Of a stretch of 64,000 nucleotides of DNA, positions 26,896 to 36,115 are shown piece after piece. Source of the DNA: Riemerella anatipestifer. GTDB lineage: Bacteria > Bacteroidota > Bacteroidia > Flavobacteriales > Weeksellaceae. The translations under genes and the position numbers were made by a program. The DNA lies in assembly GCF_035666175.1 (NCBI RefSeq), contig NZ_CP142016.1, forward strand, positions 1 to 64,000. The letters run 5' to 3'. The notes under the pieces are model-generated. The model saw only the letters and a program-made list of their open reading frames with translations. It ran no database searches and was not told the DNA's origin. Numbering within the stretch: position 1 is the stretch's first letter; every line of letters begins with the position of its first letter.

Positions 26896-27135
26896 ATGAA
26901 ATTACCTAAATTTTTATTAGCGGACAACACAGAGTTTCCAGAAGACTTATTCGTAGTTCACACTGAGTACCCTAGATTCATTCTTAATGTAGAGGAGGAA
27001 GAAGTAGAGTGGCTAGATGATTTAGAAGGAGATGATGAAGAGAGCATTGCAGATGAAGCTACTAAAGCTGTAGAAGCTGCTTTCAAGTGGTGTGATGCTG
27101 AATTAGAAAAATATGATGACGAAGATTTAGACTAA
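26896..27135 (+). CDS. Small acidic conserved hypothetical protein
   Basis: 79 residues, very acidic (a run of Glu at 33-36, DDLEGDDEES, tail EKYDDEDLD). It begins MKLPKFLLADNTEFPEDLF, a pattern I recall from uncharacterised flavobacterial proteins. No signal peptide or membrane segment. Its function is unknown. It has its own strong terminator, which suggests an independently expressed gene. Confidence 0.8.
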   Translation: MKLPKFLLADNTEFPEDLFVVHTEYPRFILNVEEEEVEWLDDLEGDDEESIADEATKAVEAAFKWCDAELEKYDDEDLD

Positions 27136-27161
27136 AAATGACTTAAATTCGTTATTAACAT

Positions 27162-27199
27162 AAAAGGCTGTTATTGGGGTGTCCAGTAGCGGCTTTTTT
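27162..27199 (+). terminator. Strong terminator after the acidic protein gene
   Basis: A stem of about 15 pairs, AAAAGGCTGTTATTGG with CCAGTAGCGGCTTTT, including several G-T wobbles, loop GGTGT, followed by a T run of seven. Confidence 0.9.
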
Positions 27200-27266
27200 T
27201 GTGATATTTTTTTACAGAAGTCGTAAAATAGTCAGTTTTATATTCTGAATAAAATCAAAAATTGAG

Positions 27267-27274
27267 TATTTTTG
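27267..27274 (+). promoter_or_regulatory. Candidate -7 element of the purL-purC-purF cluster
   Basis: TATTTTTG matches TAnnTTTG, about 43 bases before the purL ATG. A -33 TTG is not obvious. No purine riboswitch-like structure was recognised in the roughly 180-bp gap 27136-27317. Confidence 0.45.
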
Positions 27275-27317
27275 GAACGCTCTAATTTTTGAAAAATAAA
27301 ATCTAAAAAATCTAATA

Positions 27318-30300
27318 ATGAGTAAAAGAATTTACGTAGAAAAAAGAGGGATTTTTGATGTAGAAAGTCCTAAAATTTTCGATGAAATAAAGAATATATT
27401 ACCTCACATCAAACAGGTAAAGGTTTATAATATCTACGATGTTTTTGGACTTAATGACACTGATTTTGATAAAGTAGTATATAATGTCTTTGCAGACCCT
27501 GTAACCGATGTTTTGCACTATGAAAACCCTGCTAAGAGTTCATCTTTTGCTATGGAATTTCTGCCAGGGCAGTATGACCAAAGAGCAGATTCTGCACAAC
27601 AATGTATTGTATTGCTAACAGAAAATACTCAAGCCAAAGTAAGAAGCGGAAAGCTAGTAGAAATAGAAGGTATCAACAAAGAAGAACTACAAAGAGTAAA
27701 AGATTTACTCATCAATAGAGTAGAATCTCAGGAGAAAGACCTTTCTAAATTACAAATTCCAAAAGAGGAAACTCCGAAAGAAGTGGTAATCTATCACGAT
27801 TTTATAACTTTAAACGAATCACAATTAAAGGAATTCTATACAGAACAAAATTTCGCTTTCGGGTTAGATGATTTAGCTTATATACAAGATTATTTTAAGT
27901 CAGAACAGAGAAATCCAACAGAAACAGAGCTTAAAGTTTTGGATACTTATTGGAGTGACCATTGCCGACACACCACCTTTGAAACAGAACTTAAAGACAT
28001 TCGTTTTGAAGGACAATTTAAGGCAACTTTAGAACATATTTTTAAAGATTATTTGGAGAAAAGAGCTTTTTTAGGGCGAGAGGCTAAACCTATTTCGTTA
28101 ATGGATTTGGCTACCGTTTGTGCTAAATATTTCCATAAAACAGGCAAACTAGACAATCTTGTGGTTTCAGACGAAATCAATGCTTGTACTATCAAAATAG
28201 ATGCTGAATTTGAGGGTAAAAAAGAGCCTTGGTATCTTTTATTTAAAAATGAAACTCATAATCACCCTACGGAAATAGAGCCTTTTGGGGGAGCATCTAC
28301 TTGCTTAGGTGGTGCTATTAGAGACCCATTATCTGGGCGTTCGTTTGTATATCAGGCGATGCGTCTTTCGGGAGCAGCAGATGTGTTGGAGCCTGTGGAA
28401 AATACGCTCAAAGGGAAACTGCCTCAAAGAACAATTACCAAACAAGCCGCTAATGGTTATTCGTCCTACGGAAATCAGATTGGTTTAGCGACGACTCAGG
28501 TTTCCGAAATTTATCACGAGGGCTATCGTGCTAAGAGAATGGAAGTTGGTTTTGTAGTAGGAGCTGTACCCGTAGATTGGGTAAAAAGAGAGCAACCTAA
28601 GGTAGGGAATTTAGTCATTATTTTAGGAGGTGCTACGGGTAGAGACGGCGTTGGAGGTGCTACAGGCAGTTCTAAAGAGCAAGACGAAACTTCTATCCAT
28701 ACACTATCTACCGAGGTACAAAAGGGTAATGCTGTGGAGGAAAGAAAAATACAAAGGCTTTTCAGAAATCCAGAGGTTACAAAATTGATTAAAAAATCAA
28801 ATGATTTTGGTGCTGGAGGAGTTTCGGTAGCAATAGGCGAAATAGCTGAAAGTTTGGAGGTTAATCTTGATGTTCTTCCATTAAAATATGAAGGACTTAA
28901 CGGAACAGAATTAGCTATATCTGAATCTCAAGAGAGAATGGCAGTGGTAATAGATGCCAATGATAAAGATAAATTCATCAACTTTTGTAAGGAGGAGAAT
29001 ATTTTGGCAGTAGAAGTTGCTAAAGTTACAGATTCTGGCAGAATGCAAATGTTTTGGAGAGGCGAGAAGATTGTGGATTTGAGCCGAGCGTTTTTAGATA
29101 CCAATGGCTGTTCTAAAACACAAAAAGCATTAGTTAATCATCTTCAAGAAGTACAGGCAGAAAGGTTAGAATTTAACGAAACTAACTTTAAAAAATTATT
29201 AGCTGATAAAAATGTAGCCTCTCAAAAGGGGTTATTAGAAATGTTTGACTCTAGTGTAGGAGCAACTACGGTAGCAATGCCTCTAGGTGGAAAACATCAA
29301 CTAACACCAATGGAAGGAAGTGTTCAGACTTTACCAATTATGGAAGCCAAGGATATAGAAACCGTTTCTTTAGCCAGTTGGGGGGTTGATGCTGCCATTT
29401 CGGAACAAAACTCAATGGTAGGAGCGGCTAATGCCGTAGTGGAGAGTGTGGCTAAAATTGTAGCGATGGGTGGAGATTTCCGCAAGATTCGATTAAGTTT
29501 CCAAGAATATTTTGAAAAACTTGGGCAAAATCCAGATAAATGGGGAAAACCATTAGCCTCGTTGCTAGGAGCTTATCATGCTCAAATGAATTTTGAATTA
29601 GCCGCTATTGGAGGGAAAGACTCTATGTCTGGTACTTATCAAGACATCAATGTACCGCCTACACTTATTTCGTTTGCGTGTGCAGATGGTCAGAAATCTA
29701 ATATCATTTCGCCTGAATTTAAAAAAGCAGGAAATTTAATTTATCATTTCTATCATTATTCTCAAGAAATAGAAGAAGCTAAAGGACTTCCTAACTATAA
29801 CGATTTAAAGGAAATATATACCTATATTTTCAATCAAATTAAAGATAAAAAAATCGTTTCTGTAAAAACCATAAAAGAAGGTGGTATCGCTGTAGGGTTA
29901 GCCAAAATGACTTTTGGAAATGGGTTAGGAGCGATAGTTAATGCTAATGATACCGCTTTATTAGAAAAAAATATCGGAGGATTACTTATTGAAAGTACAG
30001 AGCCTTTATCTCACCAGTTACTACAAAAGATAGGCGAGGTTAGCAACGATAAAAAATTAGTAATCAACAATGATAGTTTTGATATAGATGATTTGAAGAA
30101 AGTCTATTGTCAAACTTTTGAACCGCTTTTCCCAACAAAGGAAAAACAAAAAATAGAACTAGAATTAGACACCGAACTCAATTCTATTGAATCTAGAACG
30201 ATTATCATTAAAAAACATCATATTACCAAACCAAAGGTATTCACGCCTGTTTTCCCAGGTACTAATTGCGAATATGAAACACTTAATGCCTTCCGAAAAG

Positions 30301-31022
30301 AAGGAGCAGAGGTTTCTATGAAGCCACTGGTTAATCTTAACCACAATGCTTTGCAAGAGAGTATCAAAGCGTGGGCTAAGGAGATAGACCAATCCCAAAT
30401 TTTGGCTTTTTCGGGTGGTTTTTCCGCCGGAGACGAACCAGATGGCTCTGCCAAATTCATCGTGAATGTGCTTAAGAATAATATAATGCGTGAGGCTGTA
30501 CACCGACTTTTGGAAAGAGATGGTATGATTATCGGTATCTGTAATGGCTTCCAAGCATTGGTAAAATCGGGTCTATTACCTTATGGTGAGATTAGAGATT
30601 TAGACCAAAATTCCCCTACTTTGGCTCATAACAGTATCGGCAGACATATTTCTCAAATGGTTAATGTGAAGGTGGTTAATGAGGATAGCCCTTGGCTTAA
30701 AGGTATGAAAGGGGAGATTTATACCATTCCTATTTCCCACGGAGAGGGACGATTTATGGCATCAGAAGAAGTGATTACTCAATTATACAAGAATGGACAA
30801 ATTGCGACACAATACGTAGATTTAGACGGAGCTATTGCTCACGGTATGCCATACAATCCTAACAATTCTCTATTTGCAATTGAGGGTATTACCAGCCCTT
30901 GCGGTAAGATATTCGGTAGAATGGGACACCCTGAACGCTATGCAGAAGGATTGATGAAGAATATTCCAACGGCAAACTATCATAATATATTTAAGAACGG
31001 GGTTTCTTATTTCAGAGATTAA
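27318..31022 (+). CDS. purL: Phosphoribosylformylglycinamidine synthase, single-chain
   Basis: Converts FGAR and glutamine to FGAM in purine synthesis. The 1234-residue protein combines the N-terminal PurS-like domain, a linker with TYWSDHCRHTTFETEL (about residues 209-224), two AIRS-type synthase halves (KNETHNHPTEIEPFGGAST, GGKDSMSG) and a C-terminal glutamine amidotransferase domain. That last domain holds VFPGTNCEYET, the nucleophile in IIGICNGFQALVKSG, and SHGEGRF. Upstream of purC and purF on the same strand. Confidence 0.97.
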   Translation: MSKRIYVEKRGIFDVESPKIFDEIKNILPHIKQVKVYNIYDVFGLNDTDFDKVVYNVFADPVTDVLHYENPAKSSSFAMEFLPGQYDQRADSAQQCIVLLTENTQAKVRSGKLVEIEGINKEELQRVKDLLINRVESQEKDLSKLQIPKEETPKEVVIYHDFITLNESQLKEFYTEQNFAFGLDDLAYIQDYFKSEQRNPTETELKVLDTYWSDHCRHTTFETELKDIRFEGQFKATLEHIFKDYLEKRAFLGREAKPISLMDLATVCAKYFHKTGKLDNLVVSDEINACTIKIDAEFEGKKEPWYLLFKNETHNHPTEIEPFGGASTCLGGAIRDPLSGRSFVYQAMRLSGAADVLEPVENTLKGKLPQRTITKQAANGYSSYGNQIGLATTQVSEIYHEGYRAKRMEVGFVVGAVPVDWVKREQPKVGNLVIILGGATGRDGVGGATGSSKEQDETSIHTLSTEVQKGNAVEERKIQRLFRNPEVTKLIKKSNDFGAGGVSVAIGEIAESLEVNLDVLPLKYEGLNGTELAISESQERMAVVIDANDKDKFINFCKEENILAVEVAKVTDSGRMQMFWRGEKIVDLSRAFLDTNGCSKTQKALVNHLQEVQAERLEFNETNFKKLLADKNVASQKGLLEMFDSSVGATTVAMPLGGKHQLTPMEGSVQTLPIMEAKDIETVSLASWGVDAAISEQNSMVGAANAVVESVAKIVAMGGDFRKIRLSFQEYFEKLGQNPDKWGKPLASLLGAYHAQMNFELAAIGGKDSMSGTYQDINVPPTLISFACADGQKSNIISPEFKKAGNLIYHFYHYSQEIEEAKGLPNYNDLKEIYTYIFNQIKDKKIVSVKTIKEGGIAVGLAKMTFGNGLGAIVNANDTALLEKNIGGLLIESTEPLSHQLLQKIGEVSNDKKLVINNDSFDIDDLKKVYCQTFEPLFPTKEKQKIELELDTELNSIESRTIIIKKHHITKPKVFTPVFPGTNCEYETLNAFRKEGAEVSMKPLVNLNHNALQESIKAWAKEIDQSQILAFSGGFSAGDEPDGSAKFIVNVLKNNIMREAVHRLLERDGMIIGICNGFQALVKSGLLPYGEIRDLDQNSPTLAHNSIGRHISQMVNVKVVNEDSPWLKGMKGEIYTIPISHGEGRFMASEEVITQLYKNGQIATQYVDLDGAIAHGMPYNPNNSLFAIEGITSPCGKIFGRMGHPERYAEGLMKNIPTANYHNIFKNGVSYFRD

Positions 31023-31067
31023 AAATGAGTGAATGTTTTAGAAAAATAATAAATAAAAAGTATAAAA

Positions 31068-31787
31068 ATGAGTCAAAAAGGAGCTATGCTTTACGAAGGT
31101 AAGGCGAAACAGGTATTCGCTACGGATAAAGCAGACGAGGTGATTGTTCGTTTTAAAGATGATGCTACGGCATTTAATGCTCAAAAAAAAGGACAAGTAG
31201 ATAAGAAAGGGCAAATGAATAACGCCATTACAACGCTTATTTTTCAATACCTTAACGAGAAAGGGATTCCTACCCATTTTATTAAACAGCTAGACGACAG
31301 AGAGCAGTTAGTAAAAAAAGTGGACATTATTCCATTAGAAATGGTAGTGAGAAACTACTCTGCGGGAAGTATGGCACAGCGTTTAGGTATGGAAGAAGGC
31401 ATCAAATCTCCTATTACTATTTTTGATATTTGCTATAAAAAAGATGAGTTGGGAGACCCACTAATCAACGATTATCACGCCATATTTCTAGGAGCTGCTA
31501 CGAGAGAAGAACTAGACGAGATGTATTCCTTAACGGATAAAATCAACCAAATTCTAATTGAGTTATTTGATAGAATGAATATCATCTTGGTAGATTTCAA
31601 AATAGAACTTGGTAAAACATCAGACGGACAAATCATTTTAGCTGATGAAATTTCTCCTGACACTTGCCGCCTTTGGGATAAAGATACAATGAAAAAACTG
31701 GATAAAGACCGTTTTAGAAGGGATTTAGGTGGTGTTACAGAGGCATACGAGGAAATTTACGAAAGACTAAAAAAAGTGTTAGCATAA
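31068..31787 (+). CDS. purC: Phosphoribosylaminoimidazole-succinocarboxamide synthase
   Basis: Joins CAIR and aspartate in purine synthesis. The 239-residue protein has [13 protein letters not shown] at the N-terminus, [45 protein letters not shown] and [14 protein letters not shown], all family signatures. It lies 45 bp after purL and 28 bp before purF. Confidence 0.97.
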   Translation: MSQKGAMLYEGKAKQVFATDKADEVIVRFKDDATAFNAQKKGQVDKKGQMNNAITTLIFQYLNEKGIPTHFIKQLDDREQLVKKVDIIPLEMVVRNYSAGSMAQRLGMEEGIKSPITIFDICYKKDELGDPLINDYHAIFLGAATREELDEMYSLTDKINQILIELFDRMNIILVDFKIELGKTSDGQIILADEISPDTCRLWDKDTMKKLDKDRFRRDLGGVTEAYEEIYERLKKVLA

Positions 31788-31815
31788 CTAACCCATATTT
31801 AGGATATATTAACTA

Positions 31816-33291
31816 ATGAAAAACTTAACTGAACATAAGGAAACTTATCTAAAGCAGTTTCAACGTCGTCCGTATGGGAGAAATCTGTTGAGAACAAAAC
31901 AAGAAGAGGCTTTAGACGCTCCACAAGAAGAGTGCGGTATTTTTGGACTGTATTCAGAAGACAATTTGGATACCTTTTCATTGTCTCAATTTGGGCTTTT
32001 TGCTCTTCAGCACAGAGGTCAAGAGGCTTGTGGTATTTCTGTGAGTAACAGCGGAAAAATCATCAATATTAAAGATGAAGGGCTTGTTCTAGATGTCTAT
32101 AAAGAAATTAAAGACCCCGAAGATTTTATGGGGAATGCCGTAATAGGGCATACCAGATATACCACAGCTGGAGATAAGAAAAAATACAACTATCAGCCGT
32201 TTTTTGCTAAAAATGAGTACGACCAAATTATCCTATCCATAGCTCATAATGGCAACCTAACCAACGCTATGGAACTAAAGCAAGAGCTAGAAGCAGAGGG
32301 CGTGGTTTTTAGAGCAACTTCCGATTCTGAAGTTATCCTAAGACTTATACAAAAAAACTTAGATTTAGGGCTTCGTGGAGCGATAAAGGTAACTATGGAG
32401 AAGATAAAAGGTGCTTACTCCGTGGTGGGAATGACCCGAAATAAATTCTTTGCCTTTAGAGATTTTAACGGCATTCGTCCGTTGGTATTAGGAGAGATGA
32501 AGGAAAGTAATACCTATGTAGTCGCTTCTGAAAGTTGTGCTTTAGACGCTGTGGGAGCTACTTATGTAAGAGATATTAAACCTGGAGAAATCATCTATAC
32601 AGGTGAAAACGAAGAGGGGCTGAAATCTTATATGGTTAAAAATGACTGTGAAAGAAACATTTGCTCTTTCGAGTACATCTATTTTGCACGACCAGACTCT
32701 GAGATGGAGCAGATAAATGTACACGAAATTAGAGAAAAATCTGGGGAGAAAATTTGGGAACAAGCTCCTGTAGAGGCTGATATTGTTATAGGTGTTCCTG
32801 ATTCTGGAGTACCAGCCGCTATTGGGTTTTCTAAAGCATCGGGCATTCCGTTTCGTCCTGTTTTAATTAAAAATAGATACATTGGTCGCTCTTTTATCGT
32901 GCCTACACAAGAGATGAGAGAGCGAATAGTAAATCTAAAACTCAACCCTATTATTTCCGAAATTAAAGGAAAACGAGTAGTAATTATAGATGACTCTATT
33001 GTAAGAGGTACAACTTCCAAACGATTGGTGAAGATTTTAAAAGATGCTGGAGTTAAAGAAATACACTTTAGAAGCGTATCTCCGCCTATTATTGCACCGT
33101 GTTATTTGGGAATAGATACACCCACAAAAGACGATTTAATCTCTGCCAATATGAGTTTAGAAGAACTGAGAAATTATTTAGGAGTGGATACTCTAGAGTT
33201 TTTAAGCTTAGAAAATCTTAAAGCTATTTTGGGCTCGGATAAACATTGTTTCGGTTGTTTTACAGAGCGTTATCCTGTAGCTAAAGACTAA
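31816..33291 (+). CDS. purF: Amidophosphoribosyltransferase
   Basis: First committed step of purine synthesis: glutamine plus PRPP gives phosphoribosylamine. The 491-residue protein has a propeptide of about 39 residues before the catalytic Cys in EECGIFGLYSED, then the class II amidotransferase domain (FALQHRGQEACGI, IGHTRYTTAG, AHNGNLTN). The PRPP-binding domain VVIIDDSIVRGTTSKRLV follows (about residues 388-405). Late cysteines (CFGCF) fit the Fe-S-containing type, as does the propeptide. A terminator follows. Confidence 0.96.
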   Translation: MKNLTEHKETYLKQFQRRPYGRNLLRTKQEEALDAPQEECGIFGLYSEDNLDTFSLSQFGLFALQHRGQEACGISVSNSGKIINIKDEGLVLDVYKEIKDPEDFMGNAVIGHTRYTTAGDKKKYNYQPFFAKNEYDQIILSIAHNGNLTNAMELKQELEAEGVVFRATSDSEVILRLIQKNLDLGLRGAIKVTMEKIKGAYSVVGMTRNKFFAFRDFNGIRPLVLGEMKESNTYVVASESCALDAVGATYVRDIKPGEIIYTGENEEGLKSYMVKNDCERNICSFEYIYFARPDSEMEQINVHEIREKSGEKIWEQAPVEADIVIGVPDSGVPAAIGFSKASGIPFRPVLIKNRYIGRSFIVPTQEMRERIVNLKLNPIISEIKGKRVVIIDDSIVRGTTSKRLVKILKDAGVKEIHFRSVSPPIIAPCYLGIDTPTKDDLISANMSLEELRNYLGVDTLEFLSLENLKAILGSDKHCFGCFTERYPVAKD

Positions 33292-33297
33292 ATTAAG

Positions 33298-33326
33298 AAA
33301 GGGTTAGCATTTTGCTAATCCTTTTT
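33298..33326 (+). terminator. Rho-independent terminator after purF
   Basis: AAAGGGTTAGCA (33298-33309) pairs with TGCTAATCCTTT (33313-33324) through 12 pairs, three-base loop, then T. Confidence 0.9.
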
Positions 33327-33360
33327 AGTTGATTTAAATTCTTACATTTTAATAAACTTG

Positions 33361-33368
33361 TATCTTTG
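33361..33368 (+). promoter_or_regulatory. Probable native promoter of the AraC gene, now cut off by the IS
   Basis: TATCTTTG is an exact TAnnTTTG match pointing toward the AraC-type gene. IS copy 2 inserted 16 bases downstream of it, so its transcript now runs into the IS in antisense to the transposase. A clear -33 TTG is missing, which limits confidence. Confidence 0.5.
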
Positions 33369-33376
33369 TTTATTGT

Positions 33377-33384
33377 TTATAATA
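33377..33384. repeat. Left target-site duplication of IS copy 2
   Basis: TTATAATA, identical to 34365-34372. It fixes the element boundaries and shows an 8-bp duplication. Confidence 0.92.
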
Positions 33385-34364
33385 ACTCGTTGTGCATTTT
33401 AAATAATACTGATTTTTAGATGATTTAATTTTCTTTGGAAGATAAATTTATTGATATATTGAATAACCGTTGCGGCGGTTATTTTACTGATTATCCTTGT
33501 TTTAAAGCCTTCAAAAGTTTTAGCATAGTTTCTTTTAATCATAAATTGGTCGCAAAGTTGAGAGAAAAATGTCTCAATTCGTTTTCGCTTTTTCTTGTAC
33601 AATGAAAATTGAGGAATATAATCTTTCTGATTACTTCTCATTGGTGTATCTAATTTAATATTAGCATAGTTAAATAAATCTATTTGAACTTTTGCTGATA
33701 AATAGCCTCTATCTCCAATTAAAGTACAGTTTCGCATTTGCTCACCACTATCTTTTAAATAGTGGATGTCGTGAACGGATGCAGGGCTTATATCAAAATT
33801 CTTAATCACACCATTTAAAGAACATACTGCGTGTAGTTTATAGCCATAGAAATATAATTTCTGTGAAGCACAATAACCATATGTTGGTGAAGAATAGGAT
33901 TGCTCTTTACAAATTTTTGAACGAGTAGAACGAGCGTTTTCACAAACTTTCATTGGCATGCTATCAACGATAAAAATATCTTCAAACTCATTGAACTCCA
34001 TCGAAATACGCTGTCTAATTTGCTCTGTTTGTAGGGATAGTCTTCGTTTTCGCTTATTGTAAACACTTCTTTCAATTTTGTTTATCAGAGAGTTTGGCAA
34101 TTTTCTAAATAACTGTAATTCGCTATCAATACTCAAGTATTCAGCAGTAATATTAAGACTTATGACTTCTAAATCGCTCATTTTAGGTGTTCTTCTCTGA
34201 TAACTAATCAGTTGATTTTCTGAAAAAAGTCCTAAAACTTCCAAAATTCTTTCATATATTTGCTCTAAGTTGTTCATTTATATCGTTTTATAGCAAAAAC
34301 AATATACTGATTTTCAGTCTAATAAACAACTCTTGTTTTTTTCATTTCATAATGCACAACGGGT
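33385..34364 (-). mobile_element. IS982-family insertion sequence, copy 2 (980 bp)
   Basis: Same element as copy 1 in the opposite orientation, flanked by a perfect 8-bp duplication TTATAATA. Ends are ACTCGTTGTGCATT at the left and AATGCACAACGGGT at the right. The insertion separates the AraC-type gene from the TATCTTTG element. The perfect duplication and near-identity to copy 1 indicate recent transposition. Confidence 0.95.
33399..34277 (-). CDS. IS982-family transposase (copy 2)
   Basis: 292 residues, identical to copy 1 except Leu at residue 4 and Ser in the KDSGEQ segment. The DDE residues are the same (FIVDSMPM, TLIGDRGY, KRIETFFSQ). Full-length frame, so both copies could supply transposase. 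Confidence 0.95.
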   Translation of the reverse strand: MNNLEQIYERILEVLGLFSENQLISYQRRTPKMSDLEVISLNITAEYLSIDSELQLFRKLPNSLINKIERSVYNKRKRRLSLQTEQIRQRISMEFNEFEDIFIVDSMPMKVCENARSTRSKICKEQSYSSPTYGYCASQKLYFYGYKLHAVCSLNGVIKNFDISPASVHDIHYLKDSGEQMRNCTLIGDRGYLSAKVQIDLFNYANIKLDTPMRSNQKDYIPQFSLYKKKRKRIETFFSQLCDQFMIKRNYAKTFEGFKTRIISKITAATVIQYINKFIFQRKLNHLKISII

Positions 34365-34372
34365 TTATAATA
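34365..34372. repeat. Right target-site duplication of IS copy 2
   Basis: TTATAATA, identical to the left copy, 12 bases before the ATG of the AraC-type gene. Confidence 0.92.
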
Positions 34373-34383
34373 ATTTATTTTAA

Positions 34384-35262
34384 ATGTTTACAGCTTATAG
34401 TATAGAAGATTTCGTAGGACAAAAGCTAAAGCATAAAGATTTCCTTATCCATAGATTAGAAAATTTAGATTATTTACCACCTCAATCTATAAAAACGCCA
34501 CATAAACATCTATTCTATGAAATTTATTTACTAAAAGAAGGCTCTGCCATACATAATGTAGATTTTAATACATTTCATATTAAAAACAATAACCTCTTTA
34601 TTATCAATGAAGAGCAAGTACATCACTTAGAGAAAAATGTTAGTCAGGAGCTTAAAGGTTACAGGATTTTATTTACAAAAGACTTTATAAATAACAGTTT
34701 AATTCCTTCTAATCTTTTATTTGAAATTGTGTATTTGCATAATATTCGATACCAACCACTTATTTCAATTGCTGAACATAGTGAATTATATACTTATGCC
34801 CACTTACTTTTGTCAGAATACAATCAACAAACTCTAAGTTTAGAAAATATAAAAGCCTTATTATTTTTATTTTTAAATGAAGTTAAAAGAAATATTATAT
34901 CTGATACGAACGATGATTTTATTTATACTAACAATCAAATTCGTAGTTACAAATTATTTCTAGACTTAGTAGAAACCAATTACTATAAAGATTTATCTCT
35001 AGAAGACTATGCCAAAAGAGTTAATATTTCTACCCGACAATTAAGTCGTATGATAAAGCTTATTTCTAATACTACATTAAATACTATAATATTGAATAGA
35101 AGGCTACTGCAATCTAAAAGATTGTTAAAGCATAGTGATTTATCTATTTCAGAAATAGCTTACGAAGTAGGATTTTTAGAACCATCTTATTTTTGTAAGG
35201 TTTTTAAAAAAAATAATGGTGTTACTCCTTTTCAGTTTAGAAAAGAACAAAATGTTTTATAA
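34384..35262 (+). CDS. AraC-family transcriptional regulator
   Basis: 292-residue regulator: an N-terminal cupin-like sensing domain (PHKHLFYEIYLLKEGSAIHNV, about residues 40-60) and a C-terminal double helix-turn-helix. The latter shows LSLEDYAKRVNISTRQLSRM, then LSISEIAYEVGFLEPSYFCKVFKKNNGVTPFQFRK with the segment spread over about 255-289. The ligand is unknown. The intradiol-dioxygenase-like gene 64 bp downstream on the same strand is its nearest likely target. An IS element ends 19 bp upstream, so its expression is probably altered or driven by the IS end. Confidence 0.93.
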   Translation: MFTAYSIEDFVGQKLKHKDFLIHRLENLDYLPPQSIKTPHKHLFYEIYLLKEGSAIHNVDFNTFHIKNNNLFIINEEQVHHLEKNVSQELKGYRILFTKDFINNSLIPSNLLFEIVYLHNIRYQPLISIAEHSELYTYAHLLLSEYNQQTLSLENIKALLFLFLNEVKRNIISDTNDDFIYTNNQIRSYKLFLDLVETNYYKDLSLEDYAKRVNISTRQLSRMIKLISNTTLNTIILNRRLLQSKRLLKHSDLSISEIAYEVGFLEPSYFCKVFKKNNGVTPFQFRKEQNVL

Positions 35263-35326
35263 AATGTCTGTATTTTACTATTTTCTGAAGTAAAGAATAT
35301 TGTTCTTTGTAAGTAAAGAATAATAT

Positions 35327-36031
35327 ATGGATAGGAAAAAATTTTTACAGAAAGGTTTATTAGGGTTGGGGACTATAGTTGCAATACCATCAATAATTAC
35401 CTCTTGCTCAAAAGATAGAGAATCAGGCAGTACAACAAGTACTGATTCTAGTACAGGAAACTGTAGTTTATCACCAAGTGAAACAGCAGGTCCGTTCCCA
35501 ATTAAGACGCCTGCTCAATTAGTTAGAGAAAATATTGTAGGAGACCGCTCAGGTGTTGCTCTCCTTATAAATTTAACGGTACAAGACCAAAGTAATAATT
35601 GCCAACCAATGGCTGGTGTTTTGGTGGATATTTGGCACTACGACGCCGAGGGTAATTACTCACAGTATGGAGGTGGAGGTATGCAACAGGCAAATTATAC
35701 TAGTAATAATTTTTTAAGGGGCAGAAGCACTACGGATAAAAACGGACAAGTATCATTTATAAGTATTTTCCCAGGTTGGTACAAAGGGCGTGCACCACAC
35801 ATACATTTGGAAATTCTTAATGCAAATGGAAGTTCTATTAGAGTTTCGCAGATAGCTTTCCCAAAGAGTGTTTGCGATACTGTTTATGCAACAACAGGCT
35901 ACAAAGGAGTAGCTGATACACAAAACGAGAGTGATAATGTCTTCTCCGATAGTTTAAGTGGTAATATGTTAGATGACATCAAAGGAGATGTTGCTAATGG
36001 TTATACACTTACCAAAACCATTGTCGTTTAG
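35327..36031 (+). CDS. Intradiol ring-cleavage dioxygenase-like lipoprotein
   Basis: 234 residues. The N-terminus RKKFLQKGLLGLGTIVAIP ending SIITSC gives a lipobox at about residue 27 with a basic start. The rest matches the intradiol dioxygenase fold: SPSETAGPFP, the iron-ligand tyrosine in DIWHYDAEGNYSQYGG, then tyrosine and the His-x-His in FPGWYKGRAPHIHLEI. The usual four ligands (2 Tyr, 2 His) appear present. A membrane-anchored member probably acts on catechol-like or other substrates outside the inner membrane; the substrate is not clear. It lies downstream of the AraC-type gene and is followed by a strong terminator. Confidence 0.88.
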   Translation: MDRKKFLQKGLLGLGTIVAIPSIITSCSKDRESGSTTSTDSSTGNCSLSPSETAGPFPIKTPAQLVRENIVGDRSGVALLINLTVQDQSNNCQPMAGVLVDIWHYDAEGNYSQYGGGGMQQANYTSNNFLRGRSTTDKNGQVSFISIFPGWYKGRAPHIHLEILNANGSSIRVSQIAFPKSVCDTVYATTGYKGVADTQNESDNVFSDSLSGNMLDDIKGDVANGYTLTKTIVV

Positions 36032-36054
36032 AATATTATTGTAACTCAAAAAAT

Positions 36055-36087
36055 AAAGCAGGCTCTATAAATTTTGAGCCTGCTTTT
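36055..36087. terminator. Bidirectional terminator between the dioxygenase gene and lysS
   Basis: AAAGCAGGCTC (36055-36065) pairs perfectly with GAGCCTGCTTT (36076-36086) across a 10-base loop, with T after it on the plus strand and A before it. It separates convergent genes. Confidence 0.92.
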
Positions 36088-36115
36088 AATTTTATACTTT
36101 GGTAAAGTTCTATTT

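Noticed and set aside
27136..27317. Purine riboswitch before purL
   Set aside because: The gap contains a terminator for the previous gene and a promoter-like element; no conserved three-way junction core was recognised.
16876..34364. The two IS copies as ends of a composite transposon
   Set aside because: The 15.5 kb between them is core metabolism (trp, thrS, pur) and each copy has its own target duplication, so they are independent insertions.
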